This document shows, piece after piece, positions 9,234 to 17,212 of a DNA stretch of 64,000 nt. This DNA is from Paracoccaceae bacterium (GTDB taxonomy: Bacteria; Pseudomonadota; Alphaproteobacteria; Rhodobacterales; Rhodobacteraceae), in the NCBI GenBank assembly GCA_028285485.1, contig JANQPC010000072.1, forward strand, positions 1-64,000, given 5' to 3'. A model generated the notes under the pieces. That model was not told where the DNA came from. It saw nothing but the letters and a program-made list of their open reading frames with translations, and made no database searches. A program made the translations under genes and the position numbers. Within the stretch, counting starts at the first letter, position 1. Each line of letters begins with the position of its first letter.

Positions 9234-11603
9234 ATGAGCAGTTTCGATGAAAGCGATGCCTTCGAGGCCGCGGTGCCCCTCAGCCAGCGCGCCATGGCCG
9301 CGCGCGGCGGGCCCTATCTTGACGGGCTGAACCCCGCGCAGCGGGAGGCGGTCGAAGCGCTGGAGGGCCCGGTTTTGATGCTTGCCGGGGCCGGAACGGG
9401 CAAGACCCGGGCGCTGACAGCGCGGATCGCGCATCTACTGGCCACGGGCACGGCGCGGCCGAACGAAATTCTCGCCGTGACCTTCACCAACAAGGCCGCG
9501 CGCGAAATGAAGAACCGTGTGGGCCGCTATCTGGGCGAACAGGTCGAGGGTATGCCCTGGCTTGGCACCTTCCACGCGATCTGCGTGAAGCTCTTGCGCC
9601 GCCATGCCGAGCTTGTGGGGCTGAAGACGAATTTCACCATCCTCGATACCGACGATCAGCTGCGTGTGCTGCGCGATCTCGTGCGGGCCGCCAATATCGA
9701 TGACAAGCGCTGGCCGCCCCGCCAACTCGCCTCGATCATCGATGGCTGGAAGAACCGGGCCTGGACGCCTGAGAAGGTGCCCGCCGCCGAAGCGGGTGCC
9801 TACAACCAAATGGGGGTCGAGCTTTACGCGCAGTACCAGGAACGTCTGATCGCGCTCAACGCCGTCGATTTCGGCGATCTGCTGCTGCACATGCTCACGA
9901 TCTTCCAGACCAATGAAGACGTGCTCGCCCAATACCGGCGCTGGTTCCGCTACATCCTCGTGGATGAGTATCAGGATACCAACGTTGCCCAGTATCTCTG
10001 GCTGCGCCTTCTGGCCGATCAGCATAAGAATATCTGCTGCGTGGGCGATGACGATCAATCGATCTACGGTTGGCGCGGCGCCGAGGTGGGCAACATCCTG
10101 CGGTTTGAAAAGGATTTTCCCGGCGCAAAGGTGGTGCGGCTGGAACAGAACTACCGCTCTACCCCGCATATCCTCGCCGCCGCCTCGGGCGTGATCTCCG
10201 CCAATGCCGGCCGCCTGGGCAAAACGCTGTGGACCGAGGCGAACGACGGCGAAAAGCTCCGCCTCATCGGCCATTGGGATGGCGATGAGGAAGCGCGCTG
10301 GATCGGGGAAGAGCTTGAGGCGATGGTGCAGGGCACCCGCGGCCTGCGCCCCATGCGGCTGACCGAAAGCGCGATCCTCGTGCGCGCCTCGCACCAGATG
10401 CGCGCTTTTGAGGACCGGTTTCTCACCATCGGGCTGCCCTACCGCGTGATCGGCGGCCCGCGCTTTTATGAGCGGATGGAGATCCGCGATGCGATGGCCT
10501 ATTTCCGCCTCGCCGTCAGCCTCGATGACGATCTGGCCTTTGAGCGCATCGTCAACACGCCCAAACGGGGCCTGGGCGACAAGGCGCAGCAGAAAATCCA
10601 GGTGACCGCCCGGCAAAACGGCGTGAGCCTCGTTGAAGGCGCGCGCCTGCTTCTGGCCGCCAAGGGCCTTACCGGGCGTGGTGCGGCCGAACTGGGCAAG
10701 CTGATCGAGGGGCTTGGGCGCTGGCATGCAGCGCTTCGTGCCGAAGGCGCCAACCACGTGGAATGCGCCCAGCAGATGCTCGATGAATCCGGCTACACCG
10801 AGATGTGGCAGAACGACAAAACGCCGGAAGCCCCGGGGCGTTTGGAAAACCTTAAGGAACTCGTGAAGGCGCTCGAAGGCTTCGAGAATCTGCAGGGCTT
10901 TCTCGAACACGTCTCGCTGATCATGGATAACGAAGCGGAGGAGGGGGAAGACAAGGTTTCGATCATGACCCTCCATGCCGCCAAGGGCCTCGAATTCCCC
11001 GCCATCTTCCTGCCGGGTTGGGAAGACGGGCTCTTCCCCTCCCAGCGTTCCATGGATGAAAGCGGGCTCAAAGGGCTCGAAGAAGAGCGCAGGCTGGCCT
11101 ATGTGGGCATCACCCGCGCCGAGGAGATCTGCACGATCTCCTTTGCCGCCAACCGCCGGGTCTTCGGCCAGTGGCAATCGGCGCTGCCTTCGCGCTTCAT
11201 CGATGAATTGCCGGAAGAACATGTGGATGTGCTGACCCCGCCGGGCCTTTATGGCGGCGGATATGGCGCGGCGGCCCCCGGCGCGGGGCCCGCATCCTCC
11301 GGCCTCGAAGCCGCGGCCTCGCGCGCCGATGTTTATAACTCCCCCGGCTGGCGGCGGTTGCAGGAGCGCAGCCACCAGCGCGGGATGAGCCAGCCGCGCG
11401 AAAGCGCCAATATGGTGATCGATGCCACCGCCGTTTCGGCCCATACCCAGGGCGACCGGGTGTTTCACACCAAGTTCGGCTACGGCACGATCATGGGGAT
11501 CGAGGGCGACAAGCTGGATATCGAGTTCGATAAGGCCGGCGCCAAGAAGGTGGTCGCGAAATTCGTGGTGGCGGCAGACCGCGCCGATGACGTGCCATTC
11601 TGA
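9234..11603 (+). CDS. uvrD: DNA helicase II, UvrD/PcrA type
   Basis: A 789-residue superfamily 1A 3'-5' helicase that unwinds DNA in nucleotide excision and mismatch repair. Motifs run in order: Q-motif region LNPAQREAV, Walker A AGAGTGKT at 51-58, motif II VDEYQDTN, motif III DDDQSIYGWRGA, motif IV-like EQNYRST, motif V TLHAAKGLEF and motif VI with RRLAYVGITRA. The C-terminal part after about residue 690 is a flexible Gly/Ala region followed by the PcrA-like tail (HTKFGYGTI), which contacts RNA polymerase in PcrA. The ATG at 9234 (MSSFDESD) is chosen because the in-frame extension covers the LexA box. Confidence 0.95.
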   Translation: MSSFDESDAFEAAVPLSQRAMAARGGPYLDGLNPAQREAVEALEGPVLMLAGAGTGKTRALTARIAHLLATGTARPNEILAVTFTNKAAREMKNRVGRYLGEQVEGMPWLGTFHAICVKLLRRHAELVGLKTNFTILDTDDQLRVLRDLVRAANIDDKRWPPRQLASIIDGWKNRAWTPEKVPAAEAGAYNQMGVELYAQYQERLIALNAVDFGDLLLHMLTIFQTNEDVLAQYRRWFRYILVDEYQDTNVAQYLWLRLLADQHKNICCVGDDDQSIYGWRGAEVGNILRFEKDFPGAKVVRLEQNYRSTPHILAAASGVISANAGRLGKTLWTEANDGEKLRLIGHWDGDEEARWIGEELEAMVQGTRGLRPMRLTESAILVRASHQMRAFEDRFLTIGLPYRVIGGPRFYERMEIRDAMAYFRLAVSLDDDLAFERIVNTPKRGLGDKAQQKIQVTARQNGVSLVEGARLLLAAKGLTGRGAAELGKLIEGLGRWHAALRAEGANHVECAQQMLDESGYTEMWQNDKTPEAPGRLENLKELVKALEGFENLQGFLEHVSLIMDNEAEEGEDKVSIMTLHAAKGLEFPAIFLPGWEDGLFPSQRSMDESGLKGLEEERRLAYVGITRAEEICTISFAANRRVFGQWQSALPSRFIDELPEEHVDVLTPPGLYGGGYGAAAPGAGPASSGLEAAASRADVYNSPGWRRLQERSHQRGMSQPRESANMVIDATAVSAHTQGDRVFHTKFGYGTIMGIEGDKLDIEFDKAGAKKVVAKFVVAADRADDVPF

Positions 11604-12102
11604 TGCCTATGTCGCCCGCGCGCGATATCAGATCGGCAACAATGCGGGCGGTTCGGCGCAGCGCGTTGAAACCCGTCACCAATGATTTCGCTGGAAACAG
11701 TGCGTTTCCGCAGCTTTTTTCCGCCCGATTGCGGCGCCGCGCGGCGCTTTAAGCCACGATCTGCGCCCCGCGATTGTACGGGAACGGGAAACGCAGATCC
11801 CTTGTTTTCAAGGTGTTCGCGGGTGAGTTGCGGGGTTCAATCGCCTGATTGTACGCACTTTGGCAACAACCGCGCCGCCCGCCGTTAACGCCTGCGGCCC
11901 GGGCTTCACCGTTCTGTCACATACCGCTCCCCGCCAGCGTAATCTCGCCTGCTTCGCGTGGTTAATTCATTCTTGTAACGAAGGCCCGATCCCAGAACGG
12001 GTACGTGTAATTGGTGAAAGCGGCGGTAGTCGCAGCAGGGCGTGTGTTGCCCGGGCTGTGCGGCCCGCGCCTCTCCGGAGGTCGCCGCTTAGGAGTTGTG
12101 TG
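11604..12102 (+). other. Intergenic region between uvrD and the Hint-domain genes
   Basis: About 500 bases with no convincing gene. A GC-rich hairpin of five base pairs (GCGCC loop GCGC, near 11735-11750) is followed by TTTAA and may be a weak uvrD terminator. The motif GATTGTACG occurs twice (near 11773 and 11849). The last 12 bases hold a good ribosome-binding site, AGGAG at 12091, for the next gene. The region should hold the promoter of the Hint gene pair, but no clear sigma70 hexamers stand out. Confidence 0.6.
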
Positions 12103-12630
12103 ATGGTTATGAGTGCAAGGTTAAGGTACCCCGACCGGGTTACGGAGCCCGGGGTGGTGGACAACACGCGTGGCGCGTTGCCAACCCATGCCTTGGTGGC
12201 CGGTGCCACCGTTTCGACAACCCGCGGGGATGTGCGGGCCGAGATGCTGCGGGTTGGGGATATGCTGCGCACCCGCGACGGCCATACGACTCCGCTCACC
12301 GCTGTGGCCGCGCGGATCCACCAGAGCCTGTCGGGCAATCTGCGCCCCATCGTCTTCAAGGCGGGCTCGATCGCCCATGGTATCCCCAAGCGCAATCTCG
12401 CGGTGCTGCCCGATCAGCCGATGGCCAAGCCCGGCGCCGGCAGCGCGCCCGTACGGCCCGCGAAAGAGCTTGGCTGGCGCACGATCACCCAGCCGCTCGT
12501 ATCCACGCATGTGAAATTCATCCTGCTGACCTGCCGCCCCGATGCGGTGATCTCGGTCGGCGGGGTGTGGGCTGCGCCGTGCCCGACGGCACCGCGGCTT
12601 GAGGCGGGCGGGCGGCCCGCCGGGATTTGA
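12103..12630 (+). CDS. Hint-domain protein (Hint_2 type), degenerate, copy 1
   Basis: A 175-residue protein. The middle (about residues 27-150) follows the Hint_2 (hedgehog/intein) pattern of Rhodobacteraceae: GATVSTTRGDVRAEMLRVGD, a strand RTRDGHTTPL, then LRPIVFKAGSIAHGIP and a C-terminal beta block. Active Hint domains need a Cys or Ser nucleophile at the first position; the equivalent here is within LVAGATV, with no Cys or Ser. Self-splicing is therefore unlikely and the fold probably serves as a structural or binding module. AGGAG seven bases before ATG 12103 sets the start. The homologous gene 22 bases downstream is probably in the same transcript. Confidence 0.65.
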   Translation: MVMSARLRYPDRVTEPGVVDNTRGALPTHALVAGATVSTTRGDVRAEMLRVGDMLRTRDGHTTPLTAVAARIHQSLSGNLRPIVFKAGSIAHGIPKRNLAVLPDQPMAKPGAGSAPVRPAKELGWRTITQPLVSTHVKFILLTCRPDAVISVGGVWAAPCPTAPRLEAGGRPAGI

Positions 12631-12651
12631 TTGGGGAAAAGGGGGTTTAGG

Positions 12652-13209
12652 ATGCCATATACCGATATTCTGTCGCGCGTCAGCGAAGCCATCGAAACCG
12701 GCACACAGCCGCAGCCGGAGCCTCGGCGCCAGACGCGGCCCGCACCGGCCACGCAACCGGCACCCGCCGTGGCCTCGGCGCATTGGAACCTGCCGGGCTT
12801 CGGCCCGATGACGCGGATCTCCACCTCTTTCGGGGATGTGCACGCCCAGGCGCTGCGCAAGCGCGATCTGGTGCGCACCCAGAACGGCAATCTCAAGCCG
12901 ATTCAGCACCTTGATCGCGTAATGCTCGATCAGGATTTCACCGCCAAGGTGGCTGACAGTACGGCGATCGTGATCCGCGCGGGCGCGCTGGGGAACAACC
13001 TGCCAAAGCACGATGTTGTCGTCTCTCCGCGGCAGGAGGTGGGCATCGGCCACCATGGCGCGGGCATCAAGTGGCACCATGCGGCAGAGCTTCTGGGCCG
13101 CCCTGGCGTGCTGCGCCGGCCCGAAGAGATCATGTCCTATACCATGTTCCATTGCGGCGAGCCCGTTGTGGTGAAGATGGAGGGGATCTGGGCGCGCGTG
13201 AGCCCCTAA
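12652..13209 (+). CDS. Hint-domain protein, degenerate, copy 2
   Basis: A 185-residue paralogue of the preceding gene. A short helical N-terminus (MPYTDILSRVSEAIE) and a Pro-rich linker lead into a Hint_2-like domain (TRISTSFGDVHAQALRKRDL, AIVIRAGALGNNLPKHDVVV, SPRQEVGIGHH). It again lacks the Cys/Ser nucleophile and keeps the family block with P-x-H-D-x-x-V-S-P. The end (YTMFHCGEPVVVKMEGIWA) has a lone His-Cys pair but not the His-Asn end of an intein. The ATG at 12652 follows AAAGGGGG; a TTG at 12631 would add seven residues. A strong terminator follows at 13233. Confidence 0.65.
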   Translation: MPYTDILSRVSEAIETGTQPQPEPRRQTRPAPATQPAPAVASAHWNLPGFGPMTRISTSFGDVHAQALRKRDLVRTQNGNLKPIQHLDRVMLDQDFTAKVADSTAIVIRAGALGNNLPKHDVVVSPRQEVGIGHHGAGIKWHHAAELLGRPGVLRRPEEIMSYTMFHCGEPVVVKMEGIWARVSP

Positions 13210-13232
13210 ACCCGGCATCCGGGAAAGCCACA

Positions 13233-13261
13233 GGGGCGTCGCATCCGCGGCGCCCTTTTTT
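13233..13261 (+). terminator. Rho-independent terminator of the Hint gene pair
   Basis: A nine-pair stem (GGGCGTCGC against GCGGCGCCC, one G-T wobble) with loop ATCC at 13243-13246 is followed by six T residues at 13256-13261. It lies 24 bases after the second Hint gene and faces the terminator of the minus-strand sRNA. Confidence 0.88.
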
Positions 13262-13271
13262 CATGTGCGGG

Positions 13272-13400
13272 AAAAAAGGGCGGTGGCACCAGGGAGGAGG
13301 AAGGTGCCACCGCCAACATACAGAAGACCCAGGGAGGAGGAGGAGGGGCCCTCTGATCCGTGCGCGCTTGGCAAACGTTAGCGTTCACATCCCACGCGGT
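13272..13400 (-). ncRNA. CcsR/cuckoo-type sRNA with CCUCCUCCC hairpin loops
   Basis: On the minus strand two hairpins occur in series. The 5' hairpin (13355-13321) has a 10-pair stem with two G-U wobbles and a 15-base loop CTCCTCCTCCTCCCT. The 3' hairpin (13314-13279) has a perfect 12-pair stem (GGCGGTGGCACC) with loop TTCCTCCTCCCT and then CTTTTTT, so it is also an intrinsic terminator. Anti-Shine-Dalgarno CCUCCUCCC loops on stable stems define the alphaproteobacterial CcsR and related sRNAs, stress-induced RNAs described in Rhodobacter sphaeroides. The 5' end is not defined by sequence; about 13400 is assumed from a TTGTGC-16-TATTGT element just upstream. It contains no ORF. Confidence 0.75.
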
Positions 13401-13595
13401 TGATCAAAACAATAGGCATATGCTGCAACTGCACAATGCTTTCAGACACAACGCTGCCATGCAGCAAATGCATATGTAGTGCTGACCCATTATTTGGGCG
13501 GCCTGCACGGAAAACCGGCGCGCAAAAAACCGCTTCTTGCTTCTTTGCTGCGAACGCACACCTAGTGCTAAGGAATTGCGCTGGATGGGCATGAG

Positions 13596-14687
13596 ATGAC
13601 GGTCACGCGGGATGATATTCTGAACACTTTGCGCGGGATTTCGCTTCCGGGCGGCGGCGATCTGGTGAGCCGCGATCTGGTGCGTGCGCTTTCTGTCGCA
13701 GATGGCGTGGTGCGCTTCGTGCTTGAGGCAGAATCACCCGATGCCGCGCGGCAGATGGAGCCGGTGCGCGCAGCCGCCCAATCGGCCATTGCCGATCTGC
13801 CGGGGGTCACTCAGGCCGCCGTGGCGCTTACCGCCCATGGCCCCGCGCCAAAGGCCCCGACGGGCCCGGCGCCAGAGGGCCCGCCCTCGCTGAAGATCGG
13901 CCGCCACCCCACGCCGAACAAGGGGCCGCAGAAGGTCACCGGCGTTGACCGCATCCTGGCGGTGGCTTCGGGCAAGGGCGGGGTGGGGAAATCCACAGTC
14001 TCTTCCAACCTCGCCGTCGCGCTCGCCCGCCAGGGCCGCCGGGTGGGGCTTCTTGATGCCGATATTTACGGGCCCTCGCAGCCCCGCATGATGGGCGTTT
14101 CCAAGCGCCCGGCATCGCCCGATGGCAAAACGATCATCCCGCTTACCGCCCATGGCGTAACTATCATGTCCATCGGCCTGATGCTGGAGGCGGAAAAAGC
14201 AGTGGTCTGGCGCGGCCCGATGCTGATGGGCGCGCTCCAGCAGATGCTGGGGCAGGTGGCCTGGGGCGAACTTGATGTTCTGATCGTCGATCTGCCGCCC
14301 GGCACCGGCGATGTGCAGCTCACGCTTTGCCAGCGCACGGCGCTGACGGGCGCGCTTGTCGTCTCCACCCCGCAAGACGTGGCGCTGCTCGATGCGCGCA
14401 AGGCCATCGATATGTTCAACACGCTGAAATCCCCGGTGCTGGGGCTGATCGAGAATATGTCCACTTATATCTGCCCCAGCTGCGGGCATGAGGCGCATCT
14501 CTTCGGCCATGGCGGGGTGCGGGAGGAGGCCGAGCGCATCGGCGTTCCGTTTCTCGGTGAAATCCCCTTGAGCCTTGAGATCCGTGTGGCCGGTGACAGC
14601 GGCATTCCCATAGCGGCGGGCGATGGCCCCGCGGCGGAGGCTTATGCCGCGCTTGCCGCCCGGCTCGTGGCCGGCGGGATGGCCTAG
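13596..14687 (+). CDS. mrp: Mrp/ApbC-family iron-sulfur carrier ATPase
   Basis: A 363-residue P-loop ATPase of the Mrp/NBP35 family, which binds and transfers Fe-S clusters to apoproteins in the cytosol. The first about 90 residues form the MIP18/DUF59-like domain (MTVTRDDILNTLRGI). A Pro-rich linker leads to the deviant Walker A GKGGVGKS at 127-134. The region VDLPPGTGD and the bridging motif CPSCGH (near residue 290), where a dimer holds a 4Fe-4S cluster, follow. It is single and not in an obvious operon; the sRNA gene runs away from it upstream. Confidence 0.93.
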   Translation: MTVTRDDILNTLRGISLPGGGDLVSRDLVRALSVADGVVRFVLEAESPDAARQMEPVRAAAQSAIADLPGVTQAAVALTAHGPAPKAPTGPAPEGPPSLKIGRHPTPNKGPQKVTGVDRILAVASGKGGVGKSTVSSNLAVALARQGRRVGLLDADIYGPSQPRMMGVSKRPASPDGKTIIPLTAHGVTIMSIGLMLEAEKAVVWRGPMLMGALQQMLGQVAWGELDVLIVDLPPGTGDVQLTLCQRTALTGALVVSTPQDVALLDARKAIDMFNTLKSPVLGLIENMSTYICPSCGHEAHLFGHGGVREEAERIGVPFLGEIPLSLEIRVAGDSGIPIAAGDGPAAEAYAALAARLVAGGMA

Positions 14688-14765
14688 GAAGGCGCCCTAA
14701 AGGCCCTGATCGCGGCGCAGCGCCCCCTCGGCGTGCCCTTACCCTAAATACGCAGCAGCCCAGCA

Positions 14766-14780
14766 TGGGAATGCATGGGA
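14766..14780 (+). promoter_or_regulatory. Pair of TGGGA boxes, possible distal MraZ site
   Basis: TGGGA-ATGCA-TGGGA: two direct repeats with five bases between, the spacing MraZ recognises in other bacteria. It is 560 bases upstream of mraZ. Only two boxes are present, so support is weaker than for the five-box array at 15032-15076. Confidence 0.35.
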
Positions 14781-15031
14781 TCGCAGCGCGGCAAACGAAT
14801 CACACTGCGCTGAATATTCGTGATCTCCGGCCATTTTCGATGGAATTCGGCGCCGTTCTCGGCGAAATCCCGCATATCGGCGGGATTTAATGGGATATCG
14901 CGGCGCTAACTGTTTCTAACTAGATATTGTGTGTAAGGCGGGACTCTCCGCAACAAGTAGCGTCAAAATGACCGTTTTGACCACAACACCTTGTTTTCGA
15001 GCCTTCTGGAAAACAACATCTCGTACCAATC

Positions 15032-15076
15032 ACCCAATTTTTCCTATTGCGTACCATGCATTCCCATGGCATCCCT
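15032..15076 (-). promoter_or_regulatory. Five-box MraZ operator candidate
   Basis: Read on the minus strand, the boxes AGGGA, TGGGA, TGGTA, TAGGA and TGGGT occur in strict 10-base period (plus-strand positions 72-76, 62-66, 52-56, 42-46 and 32-36 after 15000). MraZ is an oligomeric ring regulator that binds direct TGGGN-type repeats separated by five bases upstream of mraZ. The array starts 266 bases before the mraZ start codon and would overlap or flank the promoter of the leader RNA. Boxes and spacing are read directly; autoregulation is inferred. Confidence 0.6.
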
Positions 15077-15079
15077 TTC

Positions 15080-15280
15080 ACACGATGAACGGGAACAAGA
15101 GGCGGAAGACCTCGAACCCCAAAATGCAGGTTTCATACAGGCACCCTGTTCATCGAACTGAAGAGATCCGGCGCGCGAGCGAGCAGACATCCCCCCAGGT
15201 GGCGCGCGCAGCTGGACCAACCCGGAAACGGGACGAGGGCGGGGGATTGAGCATTGGCAGCAGCTCAATCCGCCGTTTTC
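15080..15280 (+). ncRNA. mraZ leader RNA, UpsM-like
   Basis: The roughly 260-base gap before mraZ is non-coding and ends its first 200 bases with an intrinsic terminator (15238-15280). Rhodobacter sphaeroides makes an abundant sRNA, UpsM, from exactly this place by partial termination in an unusually long dcw leader. Position, size and terminator agree; I cannot compare the sequence with UpsM here. The 5' end is a guess placed just after the MraZ-type boxes, since no convincing -10/-35 pair fixes it. Confidence 0.45.
15238..15280 (+). terminator. Intrinsic terminator inside the mraZ leader
   Basis: The stem is GGCGG (15238-15242), a GGG bulge, then ATTGAGC (15246-15252), pairing with GCTCAATCCGCC at 15263-15274. 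The loop is ATTGGCAGCA and GTTTTC follows. It is 62 bases before the mraZ start, so it would act as a leader attenuator rather than an end-of-gene terminator. Confidence 0.65.
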
Positions 15281-15341
15281 GGTTTAGGGGCCCGCCAGAC
15301 GGCGCCCGGGACGCGAATGTGAACGAAGGGGCCGCGGGACG

Positions 15342-15845
15342 GTGGTTCGAAGGTTCAGAGGCGAATTCCACCAAAAGGTGGATGGCAAGGGCCGGGTTTC
15401 GATCCCGGCCGATTTCCGTCGCGTGCTCGAAGCCGGTGATCCCACCTGGAGCGAGGGAAAGGCGCCCGAATTCGTAATCGTTTATGGCGATCACCGCCGA
15501 GCCTACCTGGAATGCTACACCATCGATGCCGCGAATGAGGTAGATGCGCAGATCGCCGATATGCCGCGCGGCTCGATGGAACGGCGGATGCTTGAGCGGC
15601 TCTTTAACGGGCAATCGCTGAAAACCACGGTGGATGAGACCGGCCGCATCGTGCTGCCCGCCAAGCTGCGCGCCAAGATCGATCTCGACGGCACCGCCTA
15701 TTTCATCGCCACCGGCGACACCTTCCAGATCTGGAAGCCCGAAACCTTCGAGGAAATCGAAGAGGCCAAGACCGAGGCCTGGCTCGAACAGTTCCCCGAC
15801 GATTTCGATCCGCTCACCCTTCTCGACCAGCAGAAGGGGGGCTGA
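15342..15845 (+). CDS. mraZ: Transcriptional regulator MraZ
   Basis: A 167-residue protein with two AbrB-like MraZ repeats. The first carries FRGEFHQKVDGKGRVSIPADFR and the second LKTTVDETGRIVLPAKLR; each holds the D-x-K/T-GR-x-x-x-PA-x-x-R signature. MraZ forms a ring oligomer that binds direct repeats upstream of its own operon and modulates dcw transcription. The GTG start at 15342 gives MVRRFRGEF, as in relatives. The gene opens the dcw cluster and rsmH begins 3 bases after its stop. Periodic boxes upstream suggest autoregulation. Confidence 0.95.
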   Translation: MVRRFRGEFHQKVDGKGRVSIPADFRRVLEAGDPTWSEGKAPEFVIVYGDHRRAYLECYTIDAANEVDAQIADMPRGSMERRMLERLFNGQSLKTTVDETGRIVLPAKLRAKIDLDGTAYFIATGDTFQIWKPETFEEIEEAKTEAWLEQFPDDFDPLTLLDQQKGG

Positions 15846-15848
15846 GCG

Positions 15849-16868
15849 ATGGCTGCGACGGCGCGCGCCACCCCGTCAAACCCGCCGCATATTCCCGTTT
15901 TGATCGACGCCATCCTTACGGCGGCTCCGCCTGCGGGCGCGCCTGCCGTTGCGGGCCGCTGGCTCGATGGCACGTTCGGGGCGGGGGGCTATACCCGCGC
16001 GTTGCTGGAGGCCGGGGCAGAGCACGTTACCGGCGTTGACCGCGATCCCGCCGTATTCGAGATGGCCGCCGATTGGGCGGCGGGCTATGGCGACCGGCTT
16101 ACCCTTGTGGAAGGCACGTTCGGCCAGCTCGATGAGTATGCCGATGCCCCGCTGGATGGCGTGGTGCTCGATCTCGGTGTGTCCTCGATGCAGCTCGATC
16201 AACCGATCCGCGGCTTTTCCTTTTCTGCCGATGGCCCGCTGGATATGCGCATGGGGCAGGCGGGGCCCACCGCCGCCGATCTCGTCAACACCGCGCCCGA
16301 GGGCACGCTGGCCGATATTCTCTTTCAGTATGGGGAAGAGCGCGCCTCGCGCCGGATCGCCCGCGCCATCGGCGCCGCCCGGGCCGAGGCGCCGATTGTC
16401 ACCACCGCTCAGCTTGCCCAGATCGTGGAGAAGGCCCTGCCGCCCCGCCGGCCCGGCCAAAGCCACCCCGCCACCCGCAGCTTTCAGGCACTGCGGATCG
16501 CCATCAACAATGAATTCAACGAACTGGTGGGCGGCCTTGAAGCCGCGGAACGGGCGTTGAAGCCCGGCGGCTTTCTTGCGGTAGTCAGCTTTCATTCGCT
16601 CGAAGATCGCATCGTGAAGCGGTTCTTCCGCGATCGCGCCTCCCGCGGCGAAGCCCGCAGCCGCCATGCGCCCGAGGCCGCGGCAACCGAGCCCCGCTTC
16701 GAGGCCCGCAACCGCGCCATCGGGGCCACGCAAAGCGAACTGGCCGCCAACCCCCGCGCGCGCTCGGCACTTTTGCGCACCGGCCTGCGCACCGCGGCGC
16801 CGGCCGGGGCCGCCAACCGCGCCGCGCTCGGCCTGCCGAAACATGTAGATTGGAGGGCAACGCAATGA
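15849..16868 (+). CDS. rsmH: 16S rRNA m4C1402 methyltransferase RsmH
   Basis: A 339-residue SAM-dependent methyltransferase that N4-methylates C1402 of 16S rRNA in the ribosomal P site. Visible blocks are the N-terminal [10 protein letters not shown], the SAM site [45 protein letters not shown] and [14 protein letters not shown]. Length and order are normal for the family (formerly MraW). The stop overlaps the ftsL start in an ATGA, so translation is probably coupled. Confidence 0.97.
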   Translation: MAATARATPSNPPHIPVLIDAILTAAPPAGAPAVAGRWLDGTFGAGGYTRALLEAGAEHVTGVDRDPAVFEMAADWAAGYGDRLTLVEGTFGQLDEYADAPLDGVVLDLGVSSMQLDQPIRGFSFSADGPLDMRMGQAGPTAADLVNTAPEGTLADILFQYGEERASRRIARAIGAARAEAPIVTTAQLAQIVEKALPPRRPGQSHPATRSFQALRIAINNEFNELVGGLEAAERALKPGGFLAVVSFHSLEDRIVKRFFRDRASRGEARSRHAPEAAATEPRFEARNRAIGATQSELAANPRARSALLRTGLRTAAPAGAANRAALGLPKHVDWRATQ

Positions 16869-17212
16869 AATCGCTCGCCTTCGCGCTGATCGCCTTTGCG
16901 GTGATGGGCCTGGCCACCTGGGCCTATCACCAGAACTATCAAACCCAGGCGGCGCTCAAGGAAACCGAGCTTGTGCAGCGCGATATCGCCCGCCTCCGCG
17001 AGCGCGTGAGCGTTTTGCGCGCCGAATGGGCCTATCTCAACCGCCCCGAGCGCCTGCGCGATCTGGCCGATCTCAACTTCGATCGCCTGGGCCTCTTCGC
17101 ACTTGCCCCCGAACAGTTCGGCGCCGTCGCCGAGGTGCCCCATCCCGGCCTGATGTCGGATGCCGTGACCGGTGTCTTTGACGTTCGCGGCAATCTGGAG
17201 GAAGCAGAATGA
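16865..17212 (+). CDS. ftsL: Cell division protein FtsL
   Basis: A 115-residue bitopic membrane protein. The transmembrane helix (about residues 3-21) is followed by a periplasmic coiled-coil (about 28-58, [18 protein letters not shown]) and a short C-terminal tail. FtsL forms a complex with FtsB/DivIC and FtsQ that activates septal wall synthesis by FtsW-FtsI. Sequence identity in the family is low; the call rests on size, topology and position between rsmH and ftsI. GGAGGG at 16852 sets the ATG at 16865. It ends in an ATGA overlap with ftsI. Confidence 0.88.
   Translation: MKSLAFALIAFAVMGLATWAYHQNYQTQAALKETELVQRDIARLRERVSVLRAEWAYLNRPERLRDLADLNFDRLGLFALAPEQFGAVAEVPHPGLMSDAVTGVFDVRGNLEEAE

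Larger units (their letters stand above)
14688..15341 (+). other. Long dcw upstream region
   Basis: This 654-base gap between mrp and mraZ has no credible protein-coding gene. It contains the TGGGA pair at 14766, the inverted repeat GTCAAAA-6-TTTTGAC at 14962-14981, the repeated CTAACT pair near 14910-14925, the five-box MraZ array and the leader RNA with its terminator. It should hold the main promoter of the cell-division cluster; I cannot place the transcription start with confidence. Confidence 0.6.

Noticed and set aside
11773-11858. Two GATTGTACG motifs as a regulatory direct repeat
   Set aside because: The copies are 76 bases apart with no helical phasing or flanking similarity, so chance is a sufficient explanation.
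13291-13345. Two copies of AGGGAGGAGG read on the plus strand as ribosome-binding sites of small genes
   Set aside because: No start codon with an open frame follows either copy. The sequence is better explained as the loops of the minus-strand sRNA.
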